Shown one piece after another: positions 9,055 to 18,010 of a stretch of DNA of 64,000 nucleotides. Position 1 is the first letter of the stretch. Every line of letters starts with the position of its first letter. The translations under genes were made by a program, and so were the position numbers. The notes beneath the pieces were generated by a model. It searched no databases, was not told the origin of the DNA, and saw nothing but the letters and a program-made list of their open reading frames with translations. The DNA is from Stenotrophomonas sp. 169. Its GTDB lineage: Bacteria > Pseudomonadota > Gammaproteobacteria > Xanthomonadales > Xanthomonadaceae. The DNA is taken from assembly GCF_014621775.1 (NCBI RefSeq), contig NZ_CP061204.1, forward strand, positions 702,501-766,500. The letters run 5' to 3'.

Positions 9055-11781
9055 ATGATCAACAGCCTGCTTACCCGCGTATTCGGCAGTCGTAATGAAC
9101 GACAGCTGCGCCAGCTCAATCGCATCGTCGCCAAGGTCAATGCGCTGGAGCCGGAGATGGAAGCGCTCAGCGATGAGCAGCTCCAGGCCAAGACGCCGGA
9201 ATTCAAGCAGCGCATCGCCGATGGCGAGGCGTTGGACAAGGTGCTGCCGGAAGCGTTCGCTGTCTGCCGCGAAGCCAGCCGCCGTGTTCTCGGCATGCGT
9301 CATTACGACGTGCAGCTTATCGGTGGCATGGTGCTGCACCTGGGCAAGATCGCCGAGATGCGCACCGGTGAAGGCAAGACCCTGGTCGCTACGCTGCCGG
9401 TCTATCTGAACTCGCTCGAAGGCAAGGGCGTGCACGTGGTCACCGTGAACGACTACCTGGCGCGCCGCGACTCCGCGCAGATGGGCAAGCTGTACAACTG
9501 GCTGGGCCTGAGCGTGGGCGTCGTGTATCCGGGCATGCCGCACGGTGACAAGCGCGAGGCCTATGGCAGCGACATCACGTACGGCACCAATAACGAATTC
9601 GGTTTCGATTACCTGCGCGACAACATGGCGCTGTCCAAGGCCGACCGCTACCAGCGCGGCCTGCACTACGCCATTGTCGATGAAGTCGACTCCATCCTGA
9701 TCGACGAAGCGCGTACCCCGCTGATCATTTCCGGTCCGGCCGATGATTCCCCGGAGCTGTACATCCGCGTAAACCGCATCGTGCCGAACCTGGTGAAGCA
9801 GGAAAACGAAGAAGCCGAGGGCGACTTCTGGATCGACGAGAAGGGCAAGCAGGTGCACCTGTCCGAAGCGGGCATGGAGCACGCCGAGCGTCTGCTGGTC
9901 GAAGCCGGCATCCTCGACGCGGAGACCGAAGGCCTGTACGCGGCACAGAACCTGACCGTCGTGCATCACCTGAATGCCGCGCTGCGCGCGCACGCCATCT
10001 ACCAGCGTGACGTGGACTACATCGTGCGCGATGGCGAAGTCGTCATCGTCGATGAGTTCACTGGCCGCACCTTGGCCGGTCGTCGCTGGTCGGACGGTCT
10101 GCACCAGGCGGTGGAAGCGAAGGAAGGCGTGCCGGTACAGCGCGAGAACCAGACGCTGGCCAGCATCACGTTCCAGAATCTCTTCCGCATGTACAAGAAG
10201 CTGTCCGGCATGACCGGTACGGCCGATACCGAAGCCTTCGAGTTCCAGAGCATCTACAACCTGGAAGTGGTCGTCATCCCGACCAACCGCCCGACCATCC
10301 GCAAGGACTCGCCGGACCAGGTGTTCCTCAACCGCCAAGGCAAGTTCAACGCGGTGCTGGCCGACATCCAGGAATGCAACAAGCGGGGCCAGCCGGTGCT
10401 GGTGGGTACGACCTCGATTGAAACCTCGGAGATGCTGTCCGAACACCTGGCCAAGGCCGGTGTGCAGCATGAAGTGCTGAACGCCAAGCAGCATGACCGC
10501 GAAGCGACCATCGTCGCCAACGCCGGTCGTCCGGGTGCGGTGACCATCGCTACCAACATGGCCGGTCGCGGTACCGATATCGTGCTGGGCGGCTCGCTGG
10601 AAACCGAACTGCATGAGATGGGCGAGGAGGCCAGCGATGCCCAGCGCGCCGCGGCCAAGGCCGAGTGGCAGGTCCGGCATGACGCCGTCAAGGCCGCCGG
10701 TGGCCTGCACATCGTCGGTACCGAGCGCCACGAATCGCGTCGTATCGACAACCAGTTGCGAGGTCGTTCCGGCCGTCAGGGTGATCCGGGTTCGTCCCGT
10801 TTCTACCTGTCGCTGGAAGACAACCTGATGCGCATCTTCGCCTCCGACTGGGTGCAGAAGGCCATGCGCATGATGGGCATGAAGGAAGACGACGTCATCG
10901 AAGACCGCCTGGTCAGCCGGCAGATCGAAAAGGCCCAGCGCAAGGTCGAAGCGCACAACTTCGATATCCGCAAGAACCTGCTGGATTTCGACGACGTCAA
11001 CAACGACCAGCGCAAGGTGATCTACTCGCAGCGCGATGAACTGCTGGATGCCGATTCGGTCAAGGACAACGTCGATGGCATCCGCGACGACGTGGTGTTC
11101 GACATCGTCGCCCGCTTCGTGCCGCCGAACTCGATCGATGAACAGTGGGACCTGCCGGGCCTGGAAGCCACGCTGCAGTCCGAGTTCGGCCTCGACATGT
11201 CGGTCACCGACCTGGTCAAGAGCCACGAAGAGCTTGACGCCGAAGGCATCGCGCAGAAGGTGCAGGAGCGCGTCAACGCGCATTTCGATGCAAAGGAAAG
11301 TGGCGTCGGTGCAGACACCATGCGCGCGCTGGAGAAGCACGTGATGCTGACCGTGCTCGACCAGAGCTGGAAGGAGCATCTGGCTCGCATGGATTACCTG
11401 CGCCAGGGCATTTACCTGCGCGGCTATGCGCAGAAGCAGCCGAAGCAGGAGTACAAGAAGGAAGCGTTCGAGCTGTTCTCCAACATGTTGGAAGACGTGA
11501 AGCGCGAAGTGGTGACGATGTTGTCGCGCGTGCGCATCCGCAGCGACGAGGAAGTGGCGGCCCTGGAAGCCGCGGAGCGTCAGCAGGTACAGGCGCGCCT
11601 CAGCCAGTCGCAGTTCCAGCATCAGGATGCCGGCGGCTACAGCGCCGACGAAGAAGCCGCGCAGGTGGAAGCCGCGCAGGTCGCGCAGGGCCAGGGCGGC
11701 GAGCCGAAGATCGGCCGCAATGACCCCTGCCCTTGTGGCAGCGGCAAGAAGTACAAGCACTGCCACGGTCAGCTGAGCTGA
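9055..11781 (+). CDS. secA: Preprotein translocase ATPase SecA
   Basis: Motor ATPase of the Sec pathway, 908 aa. Walker A is RTGEGKT (103-109), the DEAD-type motif lies in [12 protein letters not shown] (from about 209), and the helicase-like second domain includes [14 protein letters not shown] and [17 protein letters not shown]. The C-terminal zinc tail has Cys892, Cys894, Cys903 and His904 ([13 protein letters not shown]) for SecB and phospholipid binding. The start at 9055 gives the family-typical [14 protein letters not shown]. No SecM-like arrest gene lies upstream. A strong intrinsic terminator ends the transcript. Confidence 0.99.
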   Translation: MINSLLTRVFGSRNERQLRQLNRIVAKVNALEPEMEALSDEQLQAKTPEFKQRIADGEALDKVLPEAFAVCREASRRVLGMRHYDVQLIGGMVLHLGKIAEMRTGEGKTLVATLPVYLNSLEGKGVHVVTVNDYLARRDSAQMGKLYNWLGLSVGVVYPGMPHGDKREAYGSDITYGTNNEFGFDYLRDNMALSKADRYQRGLHYAIVDEVDSILIDEARTPLIISGPADDSPELYIRVNRIVPNLVKQENEEAEGDFWIDEKGKQVHLSEAGMEHAERLLVEAGILDAETEGLYAAQNLTVVHHLNAALRAHAIYQRDVDYIVRDGEVVIVDEFTGRTLAGRRWSDGLHQAVEAKEGVPVQRENQTLASITFQNLFRMYKKLSGMTGTADTEAFEFQSIYNLEVVVIPTNRPTIRKDSPDQVFLNRQGKFNAVLADIQECNKRGQPVLVGTTSIETSEMLSEHLAKAGVQHEVLNAKQHDREATIVANAGRPGAVTIATNMAGRGTDIVLGGSLETELHEMGEEASDAQRAAAKAEWQVRHDAVKAAGGLHIVGTERHESRRIDNQLRGRSGRQGDPGSSRFYLSLEDNLMRIFASDWVQKAMRMMGMKEDDVIEDRLVSRQIEKAQRKVEAHNFDIRKNLLDFDDVNNDQRKVIYSQRDELLDADSVKDNVDGIRDDVVFDIVARFVPPNSIDEQWDLPGLEATLQSEFGLDMSVTDLVKSHEELDAEGIAQKVQERVNAHFDAKESGVGADTMRALEKHVMLTVLDQSWKEHLARMDYLRQGIYLRGYAQKQPKQEYKKEAFELFSNMLEDVKREVVTMLSRVRIRSDEEVAALEAAERQQVQARLSQSQFQHQDAGGYSADEEAAQVEAAQVAQGQGGEPKIGRNDPCPCGSGKKYKHCHGQLS

Positions 11782-11790
11782 CTCTAGAAA

Positions 11791-11817
11791 AAACCCCGCG
11801 CAAGCGGGGTTTTTTTT
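11791..11817 (+). terminator. Rho-independent terminator of secA
   Basis: Stem CCCCGC / GCGGGG with GCAA tetraloop, flanked by an A-run upstream and eight Ts downstream. A textbook intrinsic terminator that may also work on the minus strand because of the A-run. Confidence 0.95.
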
Positions 11818-11830
11818 ATCTCGCGCAACC

Positions 11831-12023
11831 CGCCGGTAAACCCGCCGGTAAACCCGCCGGTAAACCCGACTTCAGTCGGCTGCTTTTTCCGCACACAGCC
11901 AGCCGACGGTAGAGCCGACTTCAGTCGGCTGCTTTTTCCGCACACAGCCAGCCGACGGTAGAGCCGACTTCAGTCGGCTGCCTTTTCCGCACACAGCCAG
12001 CCGACTGAAGTCGGCTCTACCAA
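11831..12023. repeat. Tandem 12-bp and 49-bp repeats with GTAG palindromes
   Basis: Three copies of a 12-bp unit (CGCCGGTAAACC) start at 11831. Three tandem 49-bp units follow, starting at 11860, 11909 and 11958, and the array closes with an inverted half ending in CTCTACC at 12023. Each 49-bp unit has the palindrome GCCGAC-TTCA-GTCGGC, then GCTTTTTCC or GCCTTTTCC, then a second arm AGCCGAC. The core differs from the GCCGAGC SMAG core. Confidence 0.9.
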
Positions 12024-12393
12024 GCCGCAGGACGATCGCACGAGTGGTCGCAGAACCAGCGCGAACGATGACGTTTCCTGCACTAAATCCAACGCATCGG
12101 TGTCATCTGCGTCTCCACAACGTGCACGCCGATCGCAAAACACGCGACTACAAATGCATCACGCTCGCTATGCATCGGGTGATGCGTGTCACCAATCAGC
12201 GTAGATCAGAAAACCCTTACGGACATATTGGTCAGATCCCCACACGGAAGTCGGATCAGGCCCTCGGTATTTTCTGACATCACACGTAGGGTCACAGGCC
12301 CCGCGCGTTCTTCAACTCGCAGGGTTCACTGCACATCCCCCGTGTGCGGGACGCGGTCCCCTCCGCGTCCAGACCGCTATCCCAAGGAGCTTC
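12024..12393 (+). other. Gene-free leader region of the autotransporter
   Basis: 370 bp with lower GC than its neighbours and no convincing gene. Overlapping inverted repeats are visible: GCATCAC (12156-12162) with GTGATGC (12179-12185), and GGTGA (12178-12182) with TCACC (12189-12193). They could be an operator or a structured leader. The last bases before the autotransporter ATG contain AAGGAG at optimal spacing. The promoter probably lies here but no clear -35/-10 pair stands out. Confidence 0.5.
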
Positions 12394-15300
12394 ATGAACA
12401 GGATTTACCGCTTGGTCTTCAACCGGGCTACCGGCGTCATGCAGGTGGCCTCTGAACTGGCCTCCACACTTTCCGCACCGGCCCGCGCTGTCGTTGCGAC
12501 GCGCCGTCGTTCGCCGCTGGGCGTGGCGGTGCTGGCGGCGCTTGGCCTCAGCGCCGCCTCCGTGCCGTCGGCCTTCGCCGTACCCTACGACTTTACGTCC
12601 GACGAAGTGGTGGGCGATTCCCGCGTCTACGCCGACGGTTTCTTCATCGGCAACACTGGCGCCGTGGCGATCGATCTGGTCGGCAGCGGCAACCTGACCG
12701 CCAACGGCCTGGTGTCGCTGGGCACGGTCGCCGGCGCCAACGGCACGCTGCGCGTGATCGGGCCCACGGCCTACCTGCAGATGACCGGCGCTGCATTGCG
12801 CGTGGGTGAAGCAGGAACCGGCAGCCTGCAGCTGCTGGATGGTGGCAAGGCCACCTCCAACAACACGGTGACGCTGGGCTACGGCGCGGGCAGCACGGGC
12901 AACGCCATCGTCCGCGGGGCCGACTCCAGCCTCACCGCGCGCCAGCTGTTGGTCGGTCGCCAGGGCACTGGCACGCTGGACATCGATGGCGGGCGTGTCG
13001 CCACCACGATGGCCTACAGCGTGGTCAACAACTTCGGCCTCAGCGTCGGCTCTGACACTGCAGGCAGCGGTGCGATCAACGTAAGCAACGGCGGCGAACT
13101 GCTTGTCACTGACAACAACCTGCTGGTGGGACAGGTCGGACAGGGCACCCTGACGATCAATGGCGGCCGGGTCACGGCGGATCGCGGCATCTATGTCGGC
13201 GCGGGCACACAGTCCGGTGCCACCCAGGGCGGCCGCGGTGAGATCACCGTCAGTGGCGGTGGCCAGCTGGTGTCACAGGATCTCGTGCTTGGCACGTCCA
13301 ACAACGCCACCGGCACGCTGACCGTCAGCGGCGCCGGTTCGGTGGTTGATGCCACTACGGTGCGCGTCGGACAGAACGGCGACGGCACACTGCGCGTGGA
13401 GGACGGCGGGGTGGTCACCGCCGATGAGGTAAATGCCGAAAAGTACGACGCCCTGGGCAGTGGTGATTTCGGCCAGACCGGCAGCATCGTGGTCACCGGC
13501 GCAGGCTCGGCGATCCGCGCCGCACGCGTGGATGTCACCAACCACCTGCTGCTGGAAGCCGGTGGCGCCATCGAATCCGACCGTGCGGCGATCAAGGACA
13601 GCTTCGGCCCGGCTGCCGGCACGGCGCTCATCACCGGCGCGGATACGACGTGGACCAACACCGGGGTGATGGACATCAGCACCAACCTCGATGTGCTGGA
13701 TGGGGCGGTCATCCGCAGTGATGCGGTGAACATCAGTGGCGGTCTCAACGACGCCAGCATGGCGCCCGTGGCGGTGGACGAACAGACCCGTGTCAGCGGT
13801 GCCGGCTCGGCCATCGAAGCGGCGAACGGGCTGACCGTGGGCGCGGTGCTGCTGAAAGGGCCGTACGGCATGCTGAGCGTGAGCAACGGCGGGCGGGTCG
13901 CCGGTGGCAGCGGCATCCTGCTGGGTCAGAGCGGTTATCTGGTGCTGGGCGGCGGCATGGCGACGTGGTCCGTTGCCGACGGCGGTCCGCAGTGGCTGGC
14001 CGCGGAAGAAGCCGGAACACTGGACGGCGCGGCGATCTCGATGAACGGCAGCGCGGGCGGGCTGGTGTTCAACCACACCGGCGACATCGCACTGGGCAAC
14101 ACCATCCAGACCGTCTCGTCGGGAACGTCCAACGCCCACCTGCACGGCGGCGCGCTCACCCAGGTGGCGGGCACCACCACGCTCAATGGCGACCTGAGTG
14201 CCTTCGGCGGCGATGTCACCGTCACCGGCGGCACGCTCGTCATCAACTCGGACATGTACGCCGGCGCGGGCTATGTGGGCCCCAGCCAGGCCCTGCAGCA
14301 GCAGATCAATGTGCAGGGCGGCACGCTGGTGCTGAACGGTGCATCCGGCTTCCAGCAGGACATCGACTTCGGTGCCGGCCTGGGCAGCGAAGTGCGCCGC
14401 AGTTCGCTGGCCGAAGTAAGCGGATCCGGCGTGCTGGCAGGCAATGCGACGCTGGGCAGCACCTACGTGTTCAATGGCGGCACGCTGTCGCCAGGCAACG
14501 CCGGTGTCGGCACGATGACCATCGATGGTGATCTGTTCTTCAACACCAGCGGAGCCTTCCCCGAACAGGTCGCCAACAAGGCGTTCTTTGACGTGGACGT
14601 GCTGGGCAACGGGCAGGCCGACCTGCTGACGGTGACCGGCAAGGCGAACATCGGCCGCGGCGCGAACATCCTCAACTCCGGCGACACCGGCGTGCGCGTC
14701 ACCGCACTGGATCCTGCGACCAGCTACCAGGACGGACAGACCTACACCATCCTGACCGCAGCAGGCGGGGTCGTCGGCACCTTCGACGACGTGATCTCCC
14801 GCTCGGCCTTCCTGGATACATCGCTGAGCTATACCGCCAACGACGTGCGGCTGAACATCGCGGTGAAAGACACCGGCCCGGTGGATCCCCCTGTTGATCC
14901 GCCGGTGGACCCGCCCGTCGATCCGCCGGTGGACCCGATCACCCCGCCGGTGGATCCGGTTACCCCGCCGCCACCGCCGCGCGTGTTCGTCACCGTCGCC
15001 GCCACCGGCAACCAGCTCGCCACGGCCGCTGCGCTGGATACGCTGCAGCAGTCCGGTGACGCCCTGGCGCTGTACAACCGCCTGCTGATGCTGGATGCGG
15101 ACAGCGCACGCCTGGCGTTCGATGACCTGTCCGGCGAAATTCACGCCAGCAGTCGTGCCTTGTTGCTGGAAGACCGTTTCCTGCGCGATGGCATCGGCCA
15201 GCGCCTGCGTAGCGGCATGCCGGCCAGTGAGGGTGGCCCATCCGCCTGGATCGGGGGCAGTGGCGCGTCCAGCCGCCGCGATGGCGATGGAACGGCAGCC

Positions 15301-16068
15301 CGCACCCGCGACCACCGTGAAGGCCTGATGGCCGGTGCGGACTGGAGCATCGGCGAGCGCTGGACGGTCGGTGTGGCCGGTGGCCCCGAGTCGCTGCGTC
15401 AGCAGGTCGATGCGCGCAACGCAACGACGGAAGTCGATGCCGTGCACGGCGGCCTGTATGGCGGATTCCGTGGGGATGCGCTGTACGTCAACGGGGGCGC
15501 CAGCTATGCGGACTACACGCTGGATACGCGTCGCACCGTGGGCGCGGGCACGGCATGGGGACAGTCGCTGTCCAGCCGCCGTGACGCGCACGCGATATCG
15601 GGCTTCGTGGAAGGCGGTTGGGATTTCCAGGTCGACGATGCGTTGACGCTGACCCCGTACGTGGCACTGGCTTACACGCGCCTGTCCACCGAGGGCGGCG
15701 TCGAATCCGGTGGCAATGCCGCCTTGGCGATCGCCTCCAGCAAAGACGAGGTGTGGACGACCACCGCCGGCGTGCGGGCCGCCTGGGACATCAGCGGCGG
15801 TCAGCAGGACGGCGCACGGCTGGAAGCTGGGCTGGCGTGGCAGAACGCCGCCGGCGAACTGCGCGCGGATTCCCGCCACCAGTTCGTGGCCGGCAGCAGC
15901 CCGTTCACCGTTGTTGGCCTGCCGCTGGCCCGCAACGTGGGCATCGCCGAGCTGGGCGTGTCGGTCAACACCTCCAGCCGCAGCCGCCTGTCGCTGGCCG
16001 CCCAGGGCCGTGCAGGTGAAGGTCAGCGGGAAGTGGGTGCGCAGCTGAACTGGAACGTCGCATTCTGA
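12394..16068 (+). CDS. Type V autotransporter with beta-helix passenger
   Basis: Exported outer-membrane autotransporter of 1224 aa. The N-terminus (about 1-23, MNRIYRLVFN) matches the extended signal peptide region, followed by a hydrophobic core and a likely cleavage after AFA at residue 62. The passenger (about 63-825) is made of irregular repeats rich in G, N, T and V, such as GTLTVSGAGSVVDA and GNGTLRV-like rungs, which predict a right-handed beta-helix. A Pro-rich hinge (PVDPPVDPPVDPP, about 829-862) leads to a C-terminal beta-barrel of roughly 270 aa ending NWNVAF with terminal Phe. No protease triad or RGD motif was noticed. An adhesin or biofilm role is inferred. Confidence 0.93.
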   Translation: MNRIYRLVFNRATGVMQVASELASTLSAPARAVVATRRRSPLGVAVLAALGLSAASVPSAFAVPYDFTSDEVVGDSRVYADGFFIGNTGAVAIDLVGSGNLTANGLVSLGTVAGANGTLRVIGPTAYLQMTGAALRVGEAGTGSLQLLDGGKATSNNTVTLGYGAGSTGNAIVRGADSSLTARQLLVGRQGTGTLDIDGGRVATTMAYSVVNNFGLSVGSDTAGSGAINVSNGGELLVTDNNLLVGQVGQGTLTINGGRVTADRGIYVGAGTQSGATQGGRGEITVSGGGQLVSQDLVLGTSNNATGTLTVSGAGSVVDATTVRVGQNGDGTLRVEDGGVVTADEVNAEKYDALGSGDFGQTGSIVVTGAGSAIRAARVDVTNHLLLEAGGAIESDRAAIKDSFGPAAGTALITGADTTWTNTGVMDISTNLDVLDGAVIRSDAVNISGGLNDASMAPVAVDEQTRVSGAGSAIEAANGLTVGAVLLKGPYGMLSVSNGGRVAGGSGILLGQSGYLVLGGGMATWSVADGGPQWLAAEEAGTLDGAAISMNGSAGGLVFNHTGDIALGNTIQTVSSGTSNAHLHGGALTQVAGTTTLNGDLSAFGGDVTVTGGTLVINSDMYAGAGYVGPSQALQQQINVQGGTLVLNGASGFQQDIDFGAGLGSEVRRSSLAEVSGSGVLAGNATLGSTYVFNGGTLSPGNAGVGTMTIDGDLFFNTSGAFPEQVANKAFFDVDVLGNGQADLLTVTGKANIGRGANILNSGDTGVRVTALDPATSYQDGQTYTILTAAGGVVGTFDDVISRSAFLDTSLSYTANDVRLNIAVKDTGPVDPPVDPPVDPPVDPPVDPITPPVDPVTPPPPPRVFVTVAATGNQLATAAALDTLQQSGDALALYNRLLMLDADSARLAFDDLSGEIHASSRALLLEDRFLRDGIGQRLRSGMPASEGGPSAWIGGSGASSRRDGDGTAARTRDHREGLMAGADWSIGERWTVGVAGGPESLRQQVDARNATTEVDAVHGGLYGGFRGDALYVNGGASYADYTLDTRRTVGAGTAWGQSLSSRRDAHAISGFVEGGWDFQVDDALTLTPYVALAYTRLSTEGGVESGGNAALAIASSKDEVWTTTAGVRAAWDISGGQQDGARLEAGLAWQNAAGELRADSRHQFVAGSSPFTVVGLPLARNVGIAELGVSVNTSSRSRLSLAAQGRAGEGQREVGAQLNWNVAF

Positions 16069-16093
16069 GTCACGGCTGAGCATGTGGACACGG

Positions 16094-16119
16094 CAACGGG
16101 CTCCTTCGGGGGCCCGTTG
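16094..16119 (+). terminator. Hairpin after the autotransporter
   Basis: Stem CAACGGGC / GCCCGTTG with a 10-base loop, 26 bases after the stop codon. It is followed by TCGTCT, only partly T-rich, so a plausible but not ideal terminator. Confidence 0.6.
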
Positions 16120-16185
16120 TCGTCTGGTCGCTTACGGCGTACAGGCATCTTGCGTCACCTCACTCGTTTTGGGCATGCTGCTTCC

Positions 16186-17142
16186 ATGTCCTCCCCCAAA
16201 CGATCGATACACGTGGTGGCCGGCGTCATCACCGACGCCCGCGGCCGCGTGCTGCTCAACCGGCGTACTGAACACAGCGATCTGGCCGGTCTGTGGGAGT
16301 TCCCCGGCGGCAAGCGCGAGCCAGGCGAAACCTCCGAACAGGCGCTTGCCCGCGAACTGCACGAAGAGCTGGGCATCGAAGCGGACATCGGTGAGTGGCT
16401 GATGGACGTACCCCAGTGCTACCCGGACAAAGACCTGGTGCTGGAAGTGCGCCATGTACGCAGCTGGAAGGGCACACCGCGCGGTCGTGAAGGCCAGGCC
16501 ATCACCTGGGTCGCGCCGGACAAACTGGGCCGCTACTCCATGCCGCCGGCCGACCTGCCGGTAGTGGCTGCGCTGCGCGAGCCGGATCGCTATCTGATCA
16601 CGCCTGCGCCCCTGGAGGATGACATCGACAACGAGCGCTGGCACGAACAACTGTGGCGCGCTGTCGACGCAGGTCATCAGCGCATCCAGTTGCGGTTTCC
16701 AGCCGATCATCCACAGCGTGCGCAGCTGTGCGAGTCCGCCGTGCGTCGTCACCGGGGCGTCAGCCAATGGCTGGTCAACCGGGACATTGAATTGGCCCGT
16801 CATCTTGGGACCGGGGTGCACCTTGGCGCAGAGCAGTTGACGGCATTACGCGAGCGCCCCCTGCCTGCCGAACAACCCGTCGCGGCATCCTGCCATGACC
16901 TGCAGCAGCTGCAGGCAGCGCAGTCCCTGGGGTGCGACTTCGTGGTGCTGGGGCCGGTGCAGCGTACCGCCAGCCACCCCGACGCGGCACCGATGGGCTG
17001 GGAGCGCTTCGCCGCGCTGCGCGCACAGGTCGCCCTGCCGATCTACGCGCTGGGTGGCCTGGGCGTGCAGGACATCACCACCGCGCGCCGACATGGCGCA
17101 CAGGGCATCGCCGCGATCCGCGGCCTCTGGCCGACCGACTGA
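16186..17142 (+). CDS. mutT: Nudix (MutT) hydrolase fused to a ThiE-like domain
   Basis: Two-domain protein of 318 aa. The N-terminal domain (about 8-130) has a full Nudix box, GGKREPGETSEQALARELHE followed by ELG, and the SWKGTPRGREGQ loop of MutT. It should hydrolyse 8-oxo-dGTP. The C-terminal domain (about 140-318) resembles thiamine-phosphate synthase (GVHLGAEQL, FVVLGPVQRTASHP, YALGGLG), but its catalytic competence is uncertain. The same fusion is known downstream of secA in pseudomonads and xanthomonads. ATG 16186 is preferred over the upstream 16084 because it starts directly at the Nudix fold. Confidence 0.92.
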   Translation: MSSPKRSIHVVAGVITDARGRVLLNRRTEHSDLAGLWEFPGGKREPGETSEQALARELHEELGIEADIGEWLMDVPQCYPDKDLVLEVRHVRSWKGTPRGREGQAITWVAPDKLGRYSMPPADLPVVAALREPDRYLITPAPLEDDIDNERWHEQLWRAVDAGHQRIQLRFPADHPQRAQLCESAVRRHRGVSQWLVNRDIELARHLGTGVHLGAEQLTALRERPLPAEQPVAASCHDLQQLQAAQSLGCDFVVLGPVQRTASHPDAAPMGWERFAALRAQVALPIYALGGLGVQDITTARRHGAQGIAAIRGLWPTD

Positions 17143-17150
17143 GCGTACCG

Positions 17151-17251
17151 TGGTAGCGCCGAAGGCAGCGGCAGGAGCCGCTGCCAACGTCGCTTGCGAC
17201 GGCCCGTAGGGTGCCGGTCAGGACGACCGGCATAGCCACGCTCGGCGAGCG
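17151..17251 (+). repeat. Composite repeat, copy 1, with AGGA-loop hairpins
   Basis: A GTAGCGCC head is followed by three hairpins. First is GGCAGCGGC-AGGA-GCCGCTGCC (17164-17185), then CGTCG-CTTG-CGACG, then TGCCGGTC-AGGAC-GACCGGCA. The element ends in a SMAG half (CACGCTCGGCGAGC). It starts 9 bases after the mutT stop. A near-identical copy in the same orientation lies at 20262-20362. Between copies the first stem changes A-T to G-C, a compensatory pair. Confidence 0.85.
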
Positions 17252-17317
17252 CAGCGGCGCATCCGGATCCTTCACAGCGTGATCCTCAGCCGCTGTTCTA
17301 CCGACTGCCGATGCCGT

Positions 17318-17380
17318 GGTAGCGCCGAGCCACGCTCGGCGAGCGCAGCGGCGCATCCGGCCCCCGCCGAGCCCGGCGCC
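17318..17380. repeat. SMAG repeat with flanking duplication
   Basis: A SMAG copy (GTAGCGCCGAGCCACG) starts at 17318. The flank from 17335 repeats the sequence at 17241-17286, including CTCGGCGAGCGCAGCGGCGC and the end of the neighbouring gene (CACAGCGTGATCC). A degenerate GCCGAGCCCGGC palindrome lies inside the second copy. Confidence 0.75.
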
Positions 17381-17388
17381 GCGTTACC

Positions 17389-17964
17389 TCACAGCGTGAT
17401 CCAGAAACACCCGTACTGCCGCCGCAGGCCCAGTACGGTGCTCGAGGGCGTTGCCGTACCCGGCAATACCTGGTGCAAACGCAGGCCGATCGGGTTCGCG
17501 CGCGGCAGCGCTACATCGCCGGTCGACTCGGCCAGCGGCGTGCCCGGATCGGGTTCGTCCGTCGGATACACCGGCACGATATCGACCAGCGGGCGCCGCG
17601 CAATGGATTCCAGCTGGCCGAGGATGCGTTGTGCACCGACATCGGACACCGCGCTCCACAAGTACAGCGTCGAGAGTCGATTGACGTCGTTGGCAGCGAC
17701 TGCACCGCGCAACGCACCAACCAGCTCGCTCAGCCGACGCGGACAGCTTGCGCCCAGCGTATTGCGCTCCTGCGTGTTCCCTGCTGCCGGCGCGGTGGCC
17801 TCGGGTAAGCGTGCACGGGCACCCACGGCCTCACACGGCCGGTCGGTGTAAACGCTCTGCCCGCCTGCGTCGGTGCAGCGGTTGAGGCGCTGCGGTTGCG
17901 CATGGGCCGACGGCACGGCGGAAAGCAACAGCAGCAGGGGCAGGCAGGCGGCGAAGATATTCAT
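17389..17964 (-). CDS. Secreted protein with DUF4124-like N-terminus
   Basis: 191-aa hypothetical protein. A signal peptide (MNIFAACLPLLLLLSAVPSAHA) is followed by RCTDAGGQSVYTDRPC, the Cys-containing pattern of DUF4124 proteins. The remainder (about 70-191) contains two further cysteines and no recognised domain. It is probably periplasmic. It starts 46 bp upstream of and in the same direction as metF's 3' end, but a shared role is not evident. Its last codons (FWITL) and adjoining bases are duplicated about 120 bp downstream. Confidence 0.75.
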   Translation of the reverse strand: MNIFAACLPLLLLLSAVPSAHAQPQRLNRCTDAGGQSVYTDRPCEAVGARARLPEATAPAAGNTQERNTLGASCPRRLSELVGALRGAVAANDVNRLSTLYLWSAVSDVGAQRILGQLESIARRPLVDIVPVYPTDEPDPGTPLAESTGDVALPRANPIGLRLHQVLPGTATPSSTVLGLRRQYGCFWITL

Positions 17965-18010
17965 TGCCCGCAGAGTAGCGGGTCACAGCCTGCCGTGGTG
18001 GTGTGCCGCC

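Noticed and set aside
9052..11766. Open frame of over 900 codons antisense to secA
   Set aside because: It is a shadow of high-GC codon use; it mirrors secA almost exactly, has no recognisable domain and no ribosome-binding site.
11860..12006. Possible CRISPR array after secA
   Set aside because: The units are tandem with no unique spacers between them, and no cas gene is present.
12044..12277. Small plus-strand ORF upstream of the autotransporter
   Set aside because: No homology pattern, no SD and atypical composition; the region looks like leader and promoter sequence.
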